DNA of 6,010 nucleotides, taken from Deltaproteobacteria bacterium. GTDB lineage: Bacteria; Desulfobacterota; Desulfarculia; Adiutricales; Adiutricaceae. How positions within the stretch are numbered: the first letter of the stretch is position 1; the number at the start of each line of letters is the position of its first letter. This document shows positions 5,808 through 6,010 of the stretch, one piece after another. The stretch is taken from positions 1-6,010 of the forward strand of contig JAISZP010000343.1 of assembly GCA_031269135.1 (NCBI GenBank), read 5' to 3'. The notes below the pieces were generated by a model. The model made no database searches, was not told where the DNA came from, and worked only from the letters and a program-made list of their open reading frames with translations. Both the position numbers and the translations under genes were made by a program.

Positions 5808-6010
5808 TTGGTTAAGCTGATTTCGGTGCGATTCAACGGCATTTTCTCGCCAAGGTTGATATGGCTAGATGCTTTATATGGATAGACCAGTCCGTCTGCG
5901 GGCTAAAGTCTTGAGGTTCTTGCGATTTGATATATATTTAATAGGCTGCTGACTTAAATTAATGACTTTGACGTTAATTTTTAGAAAAGTTTTAGTCGAT
6001 AACTTGCCAT

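Larger units (their letters stand above)
4396..6010. other. 1.6-kb gene-poor, AT-rich region with decayed-looking islets
   Basis: No convincing gene was found here on either strand. Most of the sequence is AT-rich with homopolymer A/T runs (for example nine A at 4662-4670). GC-richer islets at about 4671-4800, 5060-5260 and 5315-5435 look more like former coding DNA, but any frame in them is closed after some 50-60 codons. I checked for tRNA-like T-arm/CCA patterns, rRNA, CRISPR-type repeats and transposase motifs and saw none. At the right edge an ATG at 5962 opens a frame that runs off the window (reads MTLTLIFRKVLVDNLP), but it has no ribosome site and cannot be judged. The overall look is pseudogene and spacer debris, as expected in a genome of low coding density. 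Confidence 0.7.

Noticed and set aside
4396..6010. tRNA, rRNA, CRISPR array or insertion sequence in the gene-poor tail.
   Set aside because: No T-arm-like motif with a matching acceptor, no regularly spaced identical repeats, and no terminal inverted repeats or transposase motifs were found by eye.

Overview
The window looks like a chromosomal piece of a Gram-negative bacterium, most plausibly from the deltaproteobacterial (Desulfobacterota/Myxococcota-like) lineages. The gene order folP - cdaA - cdaR (ybbR) - glmM on one strand is the arrangement I associate with that group. Firmicutes share cdaA-cdaR-glmM but not usually folP immediately upstream. This placement is inference from synteny and protein character; no phylogeny was run. 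The genes are of intermediate GC, while the downstream non-coding DNA is clearly richer in A+T.

Layout. Bases 1-705 hold the 3' part of folP (dihydropteroate synthase), open through the left edge. Bases 706-1003 are a 298-bp spacer dominated by imperfect GATA/GACA, TGAT/TGAC and GCTTTTT short repeats. Bases 1004-1837 encode CdaA, a membrane-bound diadenylate cyclase with intact DGA and GTRHRAA motifs. Bases 1889-3025 encode its partner CdaR (YbbR repeats, one N-terminal membrane anchor, a low-complexity acidic/Ser-rich tail). Bases 3022-4395 encode GlmM (phosphoglucosamine mutase), translationally coupled to cdaR by an ATGA overlap. Bases 4396-6010 carry no convincing gene. This stretch is AT-rich with GC-richer islets, short frames that look like gene debris, several degenerate short-period repeats and one good-looking but orphan sigma70-type promoter.

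How the genes work together. CdaA makes c-di-AMP from two ATP at the membrane; CdaR is anchored beside it and modulates it; GlmM makes glucosamine-1-phosphate for UDP-GlcNAc and, in Firmicutes, binds and inhibits CdaA. The module therefore links second-messenger synthesis to cell-wall precursor supply. FolP belongs to folate biosynthesis and is a syntenic neighbour rather than a functional partner.

Main points for a second look. (1) The first 31 bases are an exact copy of bases 586-616 within the same gene, and put C-terminal FolP sequence where the N-terminal strand should be; this suggests a chimeric contig end or a duplication junction. (2) The simple-sequence spacer sits directly upstream of cdaA, which has no visible Shine-Dalgarno. 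(3) GlmM lacks two prolines normally found next to its catalytic serine and in its phosphate loop. (4) The 1.6-kb gene-poor tail has the look of decayed DNA, including a 15-bp repeat that reads as pentapeptide-like units. I did not find a convincing new biological system; the strange parts look more like genome decay and assembly or recombination effects.
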